64,000 nt of DNA from Isoetes taiwanensis (GCA_021234155.1 JAJEKV010000213.1:62001-126000), one strand, 5' to 3'. Shown: positions 46,017-56,140, counted from the stretch's first letter. A program made the numbers and translations. The notes: a model not told the origin generated them from the letters alone.

Positions 46017-47016
46017 TTGCAATCGTGTTGGCCGCGGTTCTCAGAATGGATCCGGCACACCGTGGCGCCAGCCGACACTCATCGGATGGAGGAGGCTTTG
46101 GCCTTCTTGAATCAGCACAACAGGAGGGAGCTGCAGGTGGACCCGATTGGCCCTCCGGCTGCCATAGTCGAGTTAGATCATCAGCAGCATCTCAAGTCTA
46201 TTTCCAACCTAGTCTCGTGCGCAGTGCTGGTGTACTATACTGGAGTGCTGGACACCAGGAGAGTAGGCGGGTGGCTGCAACACTTTAAGTGGCTGGGGAT
46301 CTCACCGTTTCAGTCCTTGAAGTTTCTGGGGAACAATTTTTTCCTCCTTATGTTTGATGCGCCTCCGGTAGTGGAGAGGGTAGTAGCGAGAGGGGTTGAT
46401 CTCATGTGGGGGAATTACCTGATTTACCAGCATTACACCCCCGGGGTGAGTGCTCGCTCATTGTCGGCCCTGAAGATCCCGTGTTGATTTCAGGTAATGG
46501 ATCTCCCCGCGGATATGTTGTTACCAGAGTTCATGATTGCGATGGCTAATGGGCTCGGCGGCCACATTGTGCACTCCATAGTTCGAGAGCCGAAGATCTG
46601 TGTGGCTTTACCCGTGGATAGTCTGCTGCCTCCTTCAGTGATGGTTAAGAGCGGAGATTGGTACTTTCGGTTTCCCCTCAGGCTGTTAAATGGGGCAGAG
46701 ATCCACAGAATGTTTCCCGCTCTATAGGTCTTCGCAGGCTCGCTTCCAGAATTCGGGCCTGTGTCAGTATCAGGGGCGTCACGGGAAGCCAGGAGGGAGG
46801 TTCCGCAGGACGGGGACCAGGCTCGGTCCCAAACTCGGGTGGGGGAGGAGGTTCCTTCAGCCAGGACCCTGTCGGTCCCAGCGCCAGATAGACCACCTCG
46901 GTCTATCTCGGATAATGAGTCGGCAGCCGCGCCAGGGGGGCAGGGATCAATATCTCCACAGACGGTGGCCCAGAAGTTGCTTCACATCCAGCTGCTTCAG
47001 GAACGGGCAGAGCAGC
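46017..47016 (+). pseudogene. LINE-type ORF1, DUF4283-like domain
   Basis: Reads 'CAVLVYYTGVLDTRRVGGWL', 'FLGNNFFLLMFDAPPVVERV', 'LMWGNYLIYQHYTPG', then 'DLPADMLLPEFMIAMANGLG' and 'REPKICVALPVDSLLP'. This follows the DUF4283 pattern of plant LINE ORF1 proteins (F.F....ER V...G ... W ... LP ... I..A.G ... CV..D...LP). 'FQNSGLCQYQGRHG' (about 46745-46790) resembles the start of the following zinc knuckle. It continues the ORF begun at 36711 and is cut at 47016 by a Ty3 LTR. The domain spans two frames. Confidence 0.65.
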
Positions 47017-48127
47017 TGTGACATTCCAGTACGATATACGGTCTCAAGACGTATACCGTACTGCACTGTCACGCGTACACGCCATCTCAAACGACGTGTA
47101 CATTGACGTGTAACCAAGCAAGGGCGCCCTAGGGGGCAACTTGCAAGAGTGCGCACACTTAGCAGGGTGCGTACTTTAAACCTTTAACCCATTAAAGGCA
47201 GACCAAGGGTCATGGAAACCCTAAACCTAACTGAGAGCCTATATAAGGTAACCAAACCCTAATCCTTCCCTTTTCGTCCACAAACCTTCCGAGCTCCAGT
47301 TCGCGTGCCTGAGGAGTCAAATCCAACTCCCAAGATCTGCCCGTGCGCCCTATAGCTTGTCAGATTCTCCTTCCGACCGCATCCCCAGGCAGAAAAGTGA
47401 CATGGACGCCTTCGGATCAAGAGGAGTGAACCAGGGATCAGGTATTTAATCGATTTAATAGCCTAAACCGTATTCCAGCCATCGAACCAATAGCTTTAGC
47501 CTATTAAATTACTCTTAGTAGCCAAGCAGATCCCCAGATTGACCCTAACTAAAGAACCTAACTCTATGATATGGATTAATTCTTATTCTTTAGTTCTGTG
47601 ATGATGTGATGGACGGATGAATTCTGTGGACTCATTGTATTGGGAGGGGGGATAGAGACTTAAAGCTTAGTAGTTGATGCTCCTAGCTAGTCCCTCTTAG
47701 TGCATTACTAGATTTTGGCCTGTGCACAAGAACCACACACGGGTTGTTCTTGGGTGAAGGGGCCGGGCCCTCGAGAAGGAGGTTTGTGTTCTGACTCTTG
47801 ACCGATCCCTCTGGTGTGTAAAGTCTACCGGGGATCAATGTAGACTAGGTCTAATGGCTTGCCACTGAGTGTGGGTAAGGCATGGGCTCGACACTCGTGG
47901 AGTGGGGTTCACTTTCCAGTGGGTTAAGTCGAATAAGGGCGGTGGCCCTCTAGTCACCTTGAGTCAACATGGAGATATCTCGGTGGGAGTGATCCCGCCC
48001 CATCAGGCGGGAGATGCAACCCAGGAATAGCCCCTTTGGCTATGCATCCGGCGGGCTACAGTCAGGTCCCAACACTCTTCAACCTACTCTGCAAAGTGTG
48101 CACAGGAGGGGCGGATGGAGTGGACAA
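47017..48127 (+). repeat. Ty3 LTR part
   Basis: Closely matches the LTR starting at 60754 and, further in, 49707-50250. It carries a telo-box-like run (aaaccctaaacc, 47216-47227) and a TATA box (tatataag, 47240-47247). Confidence 0.85.
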
Positions 48128-48132
48128 CTTTC

Positions 48133-49200
48133 CACGCTAAGTGGAGGTCGTCAGCATGGACTTCATAACAGGGCTCCCAAGGACAGTAAGAGGTAAGGAT
48201 ACCTTGATGGTCGTGGTCGACAAGTTGTCGAAGATGGCCCATTTTGTGCCTTGCAGGACCACGGACACAGCTATGGATACGGCAAAGCTCTTCACCAAAG
48301 AGATCTTCAGGCTCCATGGCATGCCAAGGGAAATTATCTCCGACCGAGATCCGAAGTTCATCAGTGCCTTTTGGCAGGACCTCTTTGCAATGATTCAGAC
48401 GAAGCTATCCATGAGCACGGCCTATCATCCTCAGACGGATGGGCAAACGGAGCGTACCAATAGAATATTAGAGGATATGCTATGAAACTATGTCTGGAAC
48501 AAGCAAGGTATGTGGGAAGAATTTATTCACTTGGTGGAGTTTGCATACAATAGCACCAAGCAGGAATCATCCCAAATGTTGCCGTTCATGATCAACTACG
48601 GCTACCAATGCCTAACTCCAGACACTTGGCACAACCCCGTGTCAAAAGTGGAAGTTTCGCAGCAAATGTTGGGCGACATGCAGCAGCTCGTGGAAGAAGT
48701 TCGAGGGTATCTTCTCGCAGCAAGGAGTCGACAAAAGAGCATCGCCGACAAACATCTGACAGTCAGAGAGTTCCAAGTTGGAGATAATGTATGGCTCAAG
48801 ATCAAGGTAAAGCAGGCGAAGCTCCGCATCAGAAATTGTAAGAAGCTTGCTCCAAGGTGGGGTGGACCCTTCAGAATAATCCAAAGAGTAGGTAACCAAT
48901 CCTACAAGCTAGACTTGCCAGCACACTTAAAGATCCACAAAGTCTTCCACGTGAGTTTGCTGAAGAAGCACACTCCCAATCCAGATGAAGTCCTGGACAC
49001 TCCAACGATGTTAGGAATGACAGAAGAGCAGATAGAAATAGTTCCAAAACTAATTCTTGATAAAGCGTCCAAGAAAACAAGGAGATCGACTTGCCGGTGG
49101 AAGACGCGACATGGGCACTTAAAAGAGATCTGATAAAGCAGTACCCACAGTTTATGGAGCAATGGGATGGCAAGGTCATCTCCGAAGAAATCGGCTCAGG
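48133..49200 (+). pseudogene. Ty3 integrase core, C-terminus and chromodomain region
   Basis: Reads '[20 protein letters not shown]' (first catalytic Asp), '[20 protein letters not shown]' (second Asp), '[20 protein letters not shown]' (catalytic Glu), then 'LKIKVKQAKLRIRNCKKLAP' and 'SYKLDLPAHLKIHKVFHVSL', ending in the chromodomain area. It is an incomplete fossil copy. Confidence 0.92.
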
Positions 49201-49247
49201 CATGTCGATTGTGTAGATTTATAGCTTGCATAGTTAAGTATAATCTA

Positions 49248-49413
49248 CGCATGCAACCTATGAGGTATGGGTTGCATGCGTTGTAACCGATGATGAGATC
49301 ACTACGGTGATCTCTAGGATGTGGTGTAATGTCAATGTAGGCATGACCGCAGTTCCGCTTGGAAAGTCTACTTCTGTCCCACGGAAGTAGACGACCTCGA
49401 GAGATAAGAGGTC
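49248..49413 (+). other. Series of four stem-loops in Ty3 3' UTR
   Basis: CGCATGCAACC/GGTTGCATGCG (49248-49280), GAGATCACT/GTGATCTC (49295-49314), GTCTACTTC/GAAGTAGAC (49366-49392) and GACCTC/GAGGTC (to 49413). The same series is at 59931-60097. Confidence 0.75.
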
Positions 49414-49706
49414 ATTCAAGAATGCATTGATAGGAAAAGCACCTCTAATCAATGCCTACGGGGAGGACCCTATCCTTCACGCCCCATATACGCGAAGGAC
49501 CCTATCCTCCACGCTGGGCAACTAAAGGTGTAGGCATGAGCGCCATATAGGCATTATAGGGCATTGTCTCCACGGCCACGATGGAAGAAGCATCCTCTTC
49601 CTATGCCGGGAGATTAGCCATGCATTCATGTAGATAAGTTGGGGTGGTTCCCTTATAACCAAATTTATAAATAATTAAAAATGGTACTAACGTAGTGTTG
49701 ACCTAT

Positions 49707-50657
49707 GATATAGATTAATTCTTATTCTTTAGTTCTATGATGATGTGATGGACAGATGAATTCTGTGGACTCATTGTATTGGGAGGGGGGGTAGAGACTT
49801 AAAGCTTAGTAGTTGATGCTCCTAGCTAGTCCCTCTTAGTGCATTATTTCGGCCTGTGCACAAGAACCACACCTGGTAGTGGGTGAAGGGGCCAGACTGG
49901 CTCAGAAGGAGGTTCATGTTCTAACTCTTGACCGATCCCTCTGGTGTGTAAAGTCTACCGGGGATCAATGTAGACTAGGTCTAATGGCTTGCCATTGAGT
50001 GTGGGTACGGCATGGGCTCGACACCCGTGGAGTGGGGGTTCACTGATGGGTGGGGTTAAGTCGAATAAGGCGGTGGCCCTCTAGTCACCTTGAGTCAAGC
50101 ATGGAGATCTCTGGTGGGAGTGATCCCTACCTGCCCCATCGGGAATCGGGGAGATGCAACCCAGAATAGCCCTTTGGCTATGCATCCCGGCCTACAGTCA
50201 GTCCCAACACTCTTCAACCTACTCGCAAAGTGTACCTGGGGAGGGGCGGATGGAGTGGACAACCCTATGCCATGTTCTCATGCCAGCCAAATCCATTGTC
50301 ATGATTATGTCTGCAATGAACTCACGGAGACCCAAGCGTCGATCGTCACACGGAGTTCGAGCCTTGGGTAGGAACCCATATGTATTGTGCTTTGATCTTT
50401 GTCTATGCAGAGATGTTGATGTACCACCCTTGAGGTGGATATGTGATGATGTTATGTAATCGACATGTATGTTTATGTTTAAAAGAGCCTAGGTAGACCC
50501 CGAGGGAGGCGGTAAAATGACCCCTTCACTCTTCCCAATGGGACTCGTTACTGGTGCGATGATATGTGGAGGGGCCCCGATCGATGCATGCTGGTATGGG
50601 GATGAACTCTGCTTGTATACGATGAGTGCACCGTGATATCACAGTAGGGGGGCGTCC
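49707..50657 (+). repeat. 5' LTR remnant of the H3-carrying element
   Basis: Matches the inner and 3' parts of the family LTR, ending 'gtaggggggcgtcc' where others read 'gtaggggacgtcaca'. The primer-binding-like site follows. Confidence 0.8.
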
Positions 50658-50672
50658 TGCGGTATCGAGCAA
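50658..50672 (+). promoter_or_regulatory. Primer-binding-like site
   Basis: 'tgcggtatcgagcaa' resembles the initiator-Met primer site TGGTATCAGAGC and lies directly after the LTR, marking the start of the internal region. Confidence 0.65.
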
Positions 50673-50861
50673 TGTTCTTGGAGACCAAGAGCAAAACACT
50701 GACCATGCTCCCAGTAGTACTAACTTGATAGGATCCTCAAACCTCGAAAAATGGGAAAATTTTTTCTCATTTTTGTAGTATATGCTAAGCTAGTAACAGT
50801 TAAGTGAATTAGAACATAAAAAGACTAAAATTAGTGAGCCAAAACCTTCAAAAGTAGGATG

Positions 50862-50928
50862 GTCTCACACGTCGCGCCAGGAACAATAATGAAAAGTTCA
50901 TTTCTGGGCTGGGCGCAACGTGTGAGAC
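50862..50928 (+). repeat. 67-bp hairpin, copy 1
   Basis: Inverted arms starting GTCTCACACG and ending CGTGTGAGAC, about 32 bp each with a short loop. Upstream of the H3-like region. Confidence 0.85.
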
Positions 50929-51075
50929 ATTGAGCCAAAAACACATTGAAAAGTGATGAATTTCAGAAAAGTAACATGGTAATTCGAAATTCAAGCTAAA
51001 AACTAGCTAGATTAGTATGTTACATTCCTAAAAACATGCTTAGAAAGTATAAAATTTGGCATCAAAATCCACCAT

Positions 51076-51142
51076 GTCTCACACGTCGCGCCAGGAGCAA
51101 GAATGAAACTTTCATTATTGGTCTGGGCACAACGTGTGAGAC
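51076..51142 (+). repeat. 67-bp hairpin, copy 2
   Basis: Same family as copy 1 and 214 bp downstream of it. The arms keep the same fixed differences (C in the left arm where the right-arm complement has T, and AGG versus CAG further in). Confidence 0.85.
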
Positions 51143-51243
51143 CATGAGGTTAGAAATGTCTAGATTTAGCCATGTAGTAAAGATAATAAGTGTTTTAGGT
51201 GACCCAAAAGGGTAGTTTGAAATTTGACCTAGAATTGACCATC

Positions 51244-51252
51244 TATAAATAG
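51244..51252 (+). promoter_or_regulatory. TATA box of the H3-like unit
   Basis: TATAAATAG, 111 bp before the ATG at 51355 and about 100 bp after hairpin copy 2. Its downstream leader shares 'ggacccc' and 'aggcgattt' with the leader of the next unit. Confidence 0.6.
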
Positions 51253-51354
51253 ACCAAGGACCCCCTCCATTTCTACGTTCTTCCTTAAAAAAATCGCTCC
51301 CCCTTGCCAAGGCGATTTTTGGGCGCCCGACGTCAGATTGACGAGCTGTCAAAC

Positions 51355-51420
51355 ATGGCCCGGACGAAACAAACTGCTAGAGTTCCTCCAGGTGTCACAA
51401 CTCCTAGTGCCCTACTCTTT
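51355..51420 (+). pseudogene. Histone H3-like tail segment
   Basis: The ATG at 51355 is followed by A-R-T-K-Q-T-A-R, identical to the first eight residues of mature histone H3 (residues 1-8, with K4), and then V-P-P-G-V, which departs from H3 exactly where K9 stands in canonical H3. In canonical H3 the segment containing K4 is a target of methylation linked to active chromatin, and K9 is the main heterochromatin mark. The charged segment and histone fold downstream on the same strand suggest that all three belong to one ancestral coding unit. Fossil context: it lies inside the Ty3 element. Confidence 0.8.
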
Positions 51421-51570
51421 TAGCAAGCAGGTCAATCTTCAGCCAGTGAGGCAACCGGGTCCGAGGAGCACCCCAGCAACAACATCGACCAAGAAGGGGG
51501 TGACACAGAGGTCGAGGAGGATGCACACTCCGATGCGGGGACATAAGTCCTCGACAATGAGGAGCCAGAC

Positions 51571-52113
51571 GTGATGCAGCAGGTTTTCAAAGAAATGGAG
51601 GAGGAAAGGAAGAAGAAGGAGGAACAAGATCGGGTGGCCGAGGAGCAGGAAGAACAGAGAGAGCCGACACTCGATCCAGCCGAAGAGGAGGAACTAGCGG
51701 CGTGGATAAAGAAGCACAAAGCGAAAGAACGCCGCCAGGAAAGGAAGAGAGAAGAGAAGAAAAGGAAGAGGGACGAAGAGGAAGCCAAAGCATTAGAGGA
51801 GCTGAGAGTGAAGAAGGGAAAGTTCGTGGAGGGAGGCCAAAGAAAACTCAAGAAGGCCCCACGCTCCAAGGTCGTCATCCAAGAGCGGCCCGCAGACCAG
51901 CCCCCACCCTCGTCGGATGACTCGGAGGATGTAGACTTTAATCCCTTCAACAAAGAGGCGGGATCTTCGAAGGACCCTACCAATGAGCAGGCAGCACCCG
52001 ACCCGGAGCAGCCCGAGCAAGCACAGAAGCCCCCACCATACCCGACGTGGGACAGAAACAAAGCGCCGCGGCCAGCCCGAGAGGCGTATGTGATAGACCC
52101 CTTCAAGGACTAG
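51571..52113 (+). pseudogene. Charged coiled region of the H3-like unit
   Basis: 180 residues, starting 'MMQQVFKEMEEERKKKEEQD' and continuing with alternating Glu/Lys/Arg runs ('KAKERRQERKREEKKRKRDE'), probably a long single helix or coiled coil, then a Pro/Asp/Ser-rich part ('PPPSSDDSEDVDFNPFN'). Canonical H3 has nothing like this between tail and fold. The base composition (GC- and purine-rich) contrasts with the AT-rich spacers around it. Function unknown; a nucleic-acid- or nucleosome-contacting linker is conceivable. Confidence 0.65.
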
Positions 52114-52138
52114 AAACTAAGGGAGCACAACGCCTTTC

Positions 52139-52576
52139 ATGGCGAAGTGGGAGGCGTACAACACATACTACCAGCAAAACAAAGTAAGAACTATCGAAGG
52201 GGGACATCTGACGAAGAACCAAACTCTAAAGCCGCCACCACAGAAGCCCAAGCCTCCTAGACCACCAGGCAAAAAGAGAACCGGCAGAAAGGAGAGCGAG
52301 AGGAAAGCCCTGAGAGAGATCAGGCATTTTCAGCGTAGCTTCGGGTTCTTGATTCCCTGTGCACCGTTCGCCCGACTAGTCCGAGAGGTAATCCAAGAAT
52401 ACAACACGGAGATGAGGGTGACGGATGAGATGTTGCTGGCACTGCAAGAGGCAACAGAACAAAAACTAGTGCAACATTTTGAAGATTCGACAGCCTGCAC
52501 AGTTCATGCAAAGAGGGTGACACTAATGAAGCAGGACATGCATCTTGCTAGCTACATCAAGGGAGAGCGACCGTAA
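52139..52576 (+). pseudogene. Histone H3-type histone fold
   Basis: After a Pro/Lys-rich lead (PPPQKPKPPRPPGKKRTGRK), the last about 90 residues align without gaps to H3 from alpha-N to the C-terminus: A-L-R-E-I-R, 'PFARLVRE' (alpha1/L1), 'LALQEATEQKLVQHFED' (alpha2), 'CTVHAKRVTLM' (L2/alpha3) and a final G-E-R-P where H3 has G-E-R-A. By eye about half of the residues equal canonical H3, including the conserved C of alpha2-L2 (H3 C110) and the H-A-K-R-V-T block. The loop 1 region does not show an obvious CENH3-type extension, so I call it H3-like rather than CENH3. It belongs to the Ty3 element by position. Confidence 0.93.
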
Positions 52577-52720
52577 AATTTTGTAAATAATAGAAAAATT
52601 TTGTTAATATAAAGGGTTTTTGACAAAGTAACATGTCTAATCTTGTTTAATTGAGTTGAGTTATTGATTTCTGGCTTTTGTTTTAGTTAAAATGGACACT
52701 TTGAGCAAAATTGAGAGGAT

Positions 52721-52787
52721 GTCTCACACGTCGCGCCAGGACCGAAAATGAAAAGTTCATTTTTGGTCTGGGCGCAACGTGTGAGAC
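52721..52787 (+). repeat. 67-bp hairpin, copy 3
   Basis: Arms begin GTCTCACACG and end CGTGTGAGAC; 28 of 32 arm positions pair by my count, with a 3-base loop. Lies after the H3-like fold and before the next ORF. Confidence 0.88.
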
Positions 52788-52920
52788 CATGGCCCAAAAG
52801 TGCCCAAAACAGCTCCAAATCGACCAAATAAGGGGTCAATTCTGCCTAACTCGATGAATCTAGCAGAATTAGACCCTTACATCACCCAAATTGGACAACT
52901 TTAACCCAATTAGAGTCAAT

Positions 52921-52987
52921 GTCGCACACGTCACGCCAGGACCGAAAATGAAAAGTTCATTTTTGGACTGGGCGCAACGTGTGAGAC
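52921..52987 (+). repeat. 67-bp hairpin, copy 4
   Basis: 200 bp after copy 3 and nearly identical to it, the same pair spacing as copies 1 and 2 (214 bp). Confidence 0.88.
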
Positions 52988-53179
52988 CTCTCAGCAAATT
53001 CTCCACCATACCATATCCAAGTGACCTCCAGTTTGTTGCAATAAGTTCATTAGCTAATTTTAGCATGCTCAAACCCCAAAAATAGTCTTCAAATCCTCAT
53101 TTGGACCTCCTAATAGGTCAGAATTGCCCAACCCCAATAAATTTCTAAGTCATCCAAAAATTAGGGTTTTTCCCTTGCC

Positions 53180-53188
53180 TATAAATAG
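53180..53188 (+). promoter_or_regulatory. TATA box of the second accessory ORF
   Basis: TATAAATAG, 121 bp before the ATG at 53301 and about 190 bp after hairpin copy 4. The layout repeats that of the H3-like unit. Confidence 0.6.
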
Positions 53189-53300
53189 GACCCCATTTGC
53201 CACTTGACACCCTACAAGTTTACTCTTGACCATCTAGGCGATTTCCCAGCTCCCATAGGCGCTCCAGCATCTGTTTGTTACTCACCTCTTCCCTAGATCA

Positions 53301-54717
53301 ATGGCAACTGTTGACTTCAGACGATGGTACAGCGTCAGTGGCCATGCAGCCGAGGCTAATGTCAATGACATCTTCCGAGTCTTTGGCAAAGAGATAGATG
53401 TCCAAACAACTTTGCACGCAACGCCAGCATATAGGCGAGTATTGGCTGAGTTCCAAGCTAGGGTAGGTCAGTCCCTAGTACAACTTCCCCCTTGCACGGG
53501 CTATTTTGTTCCCCGCCCATCCCTTCAAGCAGCCTTGGGTGATGTCCCGAACATTGCCAAGTATTTGACCAACAAGGCACAGAGGTTGCCAGACTACATG
53601 GTCCTGACATTCGACAGGACCAAGTACTTTTCCTACACCGCCGCCTTGGCCATATTCCTTTCCCACTGTGCTGAAAACCCAATGAAGGAAACCTCTATTC
53701 CTCCCATGGAGGTGGACCCCATAGCATCATCCTCGCCAGCAGACCAGATGCTTTTGCGCAGTGCAGAAAGCAGGAAGGAAGAACAGAAGAAGAGGAATCG
53801 GACGAGGAAGAGTACACGGAGCTCGACCCAGAGGAAGAACGGCGGCAAGCAGAAGAGCAGCTACCCAACTTTGAGCGGAGCCGCCAGACACTCAGAGTCG
53901 CTCCCCCACTAGGGCTAGGCATTACAAGCCTAGCCCCCATTATCATTGACGGTAAGGAGTACACCTCCTCAGCCGATATCCGAATCTCCCCAATGCGGGA
54001 GAGGGAGTTCGACTTGATGAGTTGCTTCACCAACTACTTTACAAAGAACTGTGACTTAGACGACTTCATCATCCGGGAGTCCGACTTCCGGCCAGTGAGA
54101 GAAGCCGACACCTATACATGGGAGTCGACTTCAGATATTTTAGGCCTACGGCAACATAAGGCAAATAATGGAGGCTCGAGAACCGCCATTGGAGGAGGAG
54201 TTCTCACGCCATCCAAGAACGGATGGGGATCCGCGGCAAGACCCACGAAAGCATCTTGATGCCGAGCTCCTCGACACCACCTCGCATCGAGAGGAGCGTG
54301 AATCGACATCGTGAGTTTCATCGACAATTAGCGACTACCAAGAAATGACCGAGGTAGAGGTCGGCGAATACCGGAAGGCATAGAGCGGAGGCCAAGCAGG
54401 TGGAGAGTCATCAGCAACACATAAATGACAAAGTCGCTGAGGTACTACCTTCCCCGGCCGGATGGGAGAATAGCGTGATACACCGCACCCAAATTCACGG
54501 GCCCCCCGGGCTAAGAAGGAGTGTTTATGCTCATTGCACTCTCCGGCTTTGGCATGCATGCTCGAATAGTCGCAAACGCCGACTATCTTTGTCTTTAGTC
54601 AAGAGAGCGATGGCACTCGACATATTCGACTACGTGCCCCCACCGACGGCGGCGGGGAAGATTGGCAAGAACAGCGCCTACACCTCCCGACCGCAGAGTA
54701 GAGGAATTGGTGACTGA
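53301..54717 (+). pseudogene. Unknown accessory ORF of the Ty3 element
   Basis: The first open part (53301-53912) begins 'MATVDFRRWYSVSGHAAEAN' and includes 'VNDIFRVFGKEIDVQ', 'QLPPCTGYFVPRPSLQAALG' and 'LPDYMVLTFDRTKYFSYTAA', a globular-looking, mixed alpha/beta composition. Further parts, in other frames, include an acidic stretch, 'EFDLMSCFTNYFTKNCDLDD' (from 54002) and 'RAMALDIFDYVPPPTAAGKI' (near 54610). No signal peptide, membrane segment, zinc finger or known domain is visible. It has its own TATA box and hairpin pair, so it is a separate unit from both the H3-like region and gag. I do not recognise the family. Confidence 0.55.
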
Positions 54718-54970
54718 CCTTACGGCGGGACGCCAACCAATGTCCTTAGGGAACTTGGGACTTTCGGTAGGGGACGGCCCAAGTTAAGAAATTTCTAGAG
54801 GATAACCCATCCTACCGGCGATTTCAAGAGTAGTTAAAATCTTGATCCTAGAGGACTTGTATCTAAAAATATTATGTAATAAAAACATTTTGTGACAATA
54901 TTTAAATACTTTGTTGAGTGTATTTGATTCCAAAAATTATATCGGCAAATACATGAATACAATAAAGTAA

Positions 54971-56140
54971 ATGAATCTAACTATAAGGCAATGGCCAACT
55001 GTGTATGCAGATAGGGAACAGAGAACGGTCGAACAAAACAGGAGGCCCAACAGAGACGAAGAGACCCCTGACAGGCAACCCATCCCAAGGAACATGTTCG
55101 AAGCATATGGTCCCATGACCCCAGAAGAGGAGATGTCGCAAATGCGAACGGAACTGGACCAGATAAAGGCTCTACTGGCGGCACAAGCATCATCCGGGCC
55201 GCAAACGACACCCTGAAAGTCGGGGAAGGATAAGAAGAGGAGTAAGAGAAGGAGGTCCCCTAGTACAGAAACCTCCGATTCAAGCTCGCTCTCGGACTCT
55301 GAGTCCGAGAAAGAAGCTAAGCAAGTGCCGGACCGTAGAGACGACAGACAGAAGGACACTAAGGCCTTAGACTACCAGAAGAAGGTAGACTCAGCATTGG
55401 GCAACGTATGGAAGGCCCGGGGAGCCGGGAAGCAGTTCTGGCGAACAGTCGGTCAGCTTGGAAGCGAGGCATGGCTCGACGAGATGAGCGAGTATGGCAA
55501 CGCCTATGGAATGAAAGACAAGGACAAAAGGTGGTGGCAACGACCAACTTGAAGGGCCGACGACGATCCGGTGGAAGGGTTATGCCAAGGCCCCATGATG
55601 CAGCAGTTATATAGGTTGCAGCAAGGGTACAAAATAGTGCGTGGCACATCGAGGAGTTCATGAGACTAAAGGTGTATGTGCCGGGTTGAGTGAAAAGCAC
55701 GCAGCGGGAGAGCTACATTGAAGGACCGAACGAAGAGATCCGAAGCTTGTAAGGGCAATAGACCCCCAAGACGATCAGAAGGGGAATCCAAAGCAATCAG
55801 CTTGCAAGGATCGGGGCCTCGCAGGCAGTAAAAACGTACCGTACTACCGGGATAGAGGCAAAGCAACAGGGAGTTATAGCCCTAGGGCAGCCAGCCCAAG
55901 TCCAGCAAAATCCCCATATAGTGGCAACCAGGGGAGACAGCAGGAAAGGAAGCAGGTGTCCTTCAAGGACAAGCAGGAAGGGTCGAACTACTCTAAAGCA
56001 GTGCGATCTTTCTTACAAGCAATGCCCAAAGAAAAGAGGCAGGAATGTATGGAGAAGCAGCTTTGCTTCAGATACTTCCAGCCAGGCCACAGAACGGCGA
56101 ATTGCCCCTTCGTCATGAGCTCTCAGCGCTAGCGGAGTTG
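54971..56140 (+). pseudogene. Ty3 gag region
   Basis: Starts 'MNLTIRQWPTVYADREQRTV' and continues through a helical 'MSQMRTELDQIKALLAAQA' segment and an SR/acid-rich stretch to a zinc-knuckle-like end near 56060-56110 (CFRYFQPGHRTANC). This is a typical gag layout: capsid-like part, then a CCHC-like nucleic-acid-binding knuckle. Fossil, broken in several places. Confidence 0.75.

Larger units (their letters stand above)
47017..49706 (+). mobile_element. Ty3 chromovirus copy: LTR, integrase end, 3' UTR (fossil)
   Basis: Begins with an LTR part (47017-48127, TGTGACATTCC start) inserted into the LINE ORF1, followed directly by integrase core to chromodomain coding sequence (48133-49200) and 3' UTR (to 49706), then by the LTR of the next copy. 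gag, protease and RT are absent. The sequence is very close to 58.5-60.4 kb, so this copy and the next are recent relatives, perhaps a tandem pair formed by recombination. Broken and incomplete. Confidence 0.85.

Noticed and set aside
46017-46727. Host nucleic-acid-binding gene with DUF4283-like domain
   Set aside because: The matching N-terminal part lies across the DNA transposon insertion, and the layout fits a LINE ORF1. Broken frames argue against a host gene.
51432-52106. Ser-rich minus-strand open frame of 224 codons
   Set aside because: It is the mirror of the Glu/Lys-rich coiled region on the plus strand. Its Ser/Leu/Phe composition is what such codons give in antisense.
51355-52576. 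H3-like region as an ordinary host histone gene
   Set aside because: Canonical plant H3 is 136 residues. This region has a long charged insert between tail and fold, and is enclosed by the LTR, primer site and gag of one element on the same strand.
52139-52576. Calling the fold a centromeric CENH3
   Set aside because: I see no clear longer loop 1 typical of CENH3, and the tail start is canonical ARTKQTAR, which CENH3 tails usually lack. H3-like is the safer call.
37730-54717. Histone and DNA methylase as signs of an integrated giant virus
   Set aside because: Both gene types occur in giant viruses, but here each lies inside a separate transposable element with its own termini, and no viral core gene is seen.
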